Source of the DNA: Oxyruncus cristatus
Lineage: Eukaryota; Chordata; Aves; Passeriformes; Cotingidae
Assembly: GCA_013399855.1 (NCBI GenBank)
Contig: VXAY01004988.1
Coordinates: forward strand, 192,932 to 256,931
DNA length: 64,000 bases
Reading direction: 5' to 3'
Every line of letters begins with the position of its first letter. Within the stretch, counting starts at the first letter, position 1. This document shows positions 62,678 to 64,000 of this stretch, piece after piece. The notes beneath the pieces are model-generated. The model did no database searches and was not told the DNA's origin. It saw nothing but the letters and a program-made list of their open reading frames with translations. Both the position numbers and the translations under genes were made by a program.

Positions 62678-64000
62678 GCACTCTATAAACAGTTGTCATT
62701 TATAGCATTGTTATAGCATGAAAAACATACAGAACTTCATTATTGTCATAGAAAGACGACTTTTTTCTAGCTTTCATATCACTTACCTTTAGGACTTAAT
62801 TTAAACCCAGGATGCTCATTGCCTTAATTGTCCTGAACTTTAAGGTTCTGTAAAACGTCCTTTTAACCTGCAGCTCTGCATTCACGGGGATCTACTCCTG
62901 CTTCTTTCTTTTACCTAATTTTATCTCCCATCTTTCATTCATTCCCTTCTGCAGGGAACCAGTCCTTTTTGTATTGGCTAACACTGAACTTGTCTTGTTT
63001 TCCAGTTCTCTACCTGTTTGAGAGCTTGGTCTCACAGACCTATTTTCACCTATATTAGGAATCCCCTTCTGGAACATCCAGGTGGGGACTGACTCATGCA
63101 CACAGCCATGAAGAAACAAATCAACCTGCCCTAAAGATTCTAGTCTGAATAGCGGCAACACACACTGGTTTCCTTTCTTTTAAAGGCTTGTTTTCATTTT
63201 TTGGCATTTTAATAGACTTTACAATTACATAGATTTCAAAGGGATATCTATAGAACTGGCAAGAAGCTGAATCTGTCACAGTCCCATCCATAGCAAAACT
63301 TTGCCAGGTATCCCTAGATTTATAATCTGGGATTTCCCCTCCTACTTCCTGCTTCTTTCCTGATAAAAGTAAGTGAGCTGAGTTTCAAAACAGGCTTTCA
63401 GAGCTTTTTGGATGCAAATCTGCACTGACCCCTTTTAGGAGCCTTTATATGCAAGGGAAAGAAGAGCCAGCCTCCTATCACATTAGACAACAGACAGAAA
63501 CATCAGCACAGACTTTTTCAGCTCTTTTCCAGGGTGATGGCACAAGGGTATTAGGGATCTGCTGCAAATAGCTGGAAATTCGCTATTGATTCACATCATT
63601 CCCTCTGTATTTAGAGATGAGGACAGCATCTCCTTCTTTGACATGAAGAAATTAAAATATATTTGGATTTCTTAACTTAAACATGACTCGATTAATATGT
63701 CATAGCTTTTAGAGAACAAGTTCATAATAGAGTTGATAATGAAGATTCACCTGCTTTGCATATGTCTGCTCAATCAGTACTGAAGTTATAATGGTGTATC
63801 CCTGCTCAGGTACATTAAGAAGCTTCCCTAAGTGAATAGAATAATTTGCTGGTCTTGAGGTGACTACAGGTGAAAAAGAATGTGAGAAATTCTCTACAGA
63901 GAGAAAGGGAGATAACAATGCCAAAGCAAAGATGTGAGATAGGGAGCTAAGATCAGGTGAAGAGGCTCTTCAAAAAGTTTAATGTTGATATCTTCAAATA
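62678..64000. other. Unique non-coding DNA
   Basis: No gene is recognised up to the window edge. An 89-codon minus frame at 62892-63161 and a 71-codon one at 63709-63924 have no recognisable motif. Confidence 0.5.

Noticed and set aside
1..64000. tRNA, rRNA, snoRNA, CRISPR array, prokaryotic operon or terminator
   Set aside because: No cloverleaf with a GGTTCRA-type B box, no rRNA core and no spaced direct-repeat array were seen; the sequence is vertebrate.

Overview
This is repeat-dotted, AT-rich vertebrate DNA, and I could not recognise a single confirmed protein-coding gene or structural RNA gene in it. The organism is almost certainly a bird. At least sixteen pieces carry the characteristic 3' end of the avian CR1 LINE (the 'gttggaactagatgatct..aaggtcc.ttccaac' block followed by 'attctatg/attctgtg' tails). 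Several further blocks match LTR families familiar from bird genomes (one starting 'tgtgtcccggtttcagctgg', another starting 'tgttgtg.tttaacccc'). Those LTR types suggest a neoavian and possibly passerine genome; the class call is firm, the order is an inference.

Layout. 1-2.7 kb: unique AT-rich DNA. 2.7-4.5 kb: a mobile-element cluster holding two partial retroviral-type LTRs of one family in opposite orientation, the 5' part of another LTR, and two successive CR1 3' ends. 4.5-11.3 kb: long unique stretch with microsatellites and some homeodomain-site-rich, CNE-like DNA. 11.3-17.4 kb: four CR1 fragments of different subfamilies. 17.4-22.3 kb: unique DNA with several poly-A/T tracts. 22.3-26.3 kb: three CR1 fragments, the last next to a cruciform-prone AT palindrome. 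26.3-32.6 kb: unique DNA and three CR1 3' ends. 32.6-47.8 kb: mostly unique, with one CR1, a (CAAAA)14 microsatellite and one weak minus-strand exon candidate. 47.8-57.8 kb: two CR1 pieces, a CNE-like region near 49 kb and the best exon candidate (53985-54115). 57.8-58.3 kb: an old CR1 fragment from the reverse-transcriptase region, broken at the catalytic motif. 59.7-62.7 kb: LTR-like DNA, including a near-identical direct repeat of about 90 bp with copies 934 bp apart.

The open frames in the window are short. The longest, 146 and 133 codons, look like chance or repeat-derived frames, and several of the nominal starts are not ATG. The window is best read as an intron of a very long gene or as a gene desert. 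Its function, if any, would lie in conserved non-coding elements or short exons that only cross-species alignment or RNA data can confirm. The most notable items are the candidate exon at 53985-54115, the direct-repeat/LTR-like structure at 61571-62677, the composite element at 3650-4478, and the disabled CR1 reverse-transcriptase relic.
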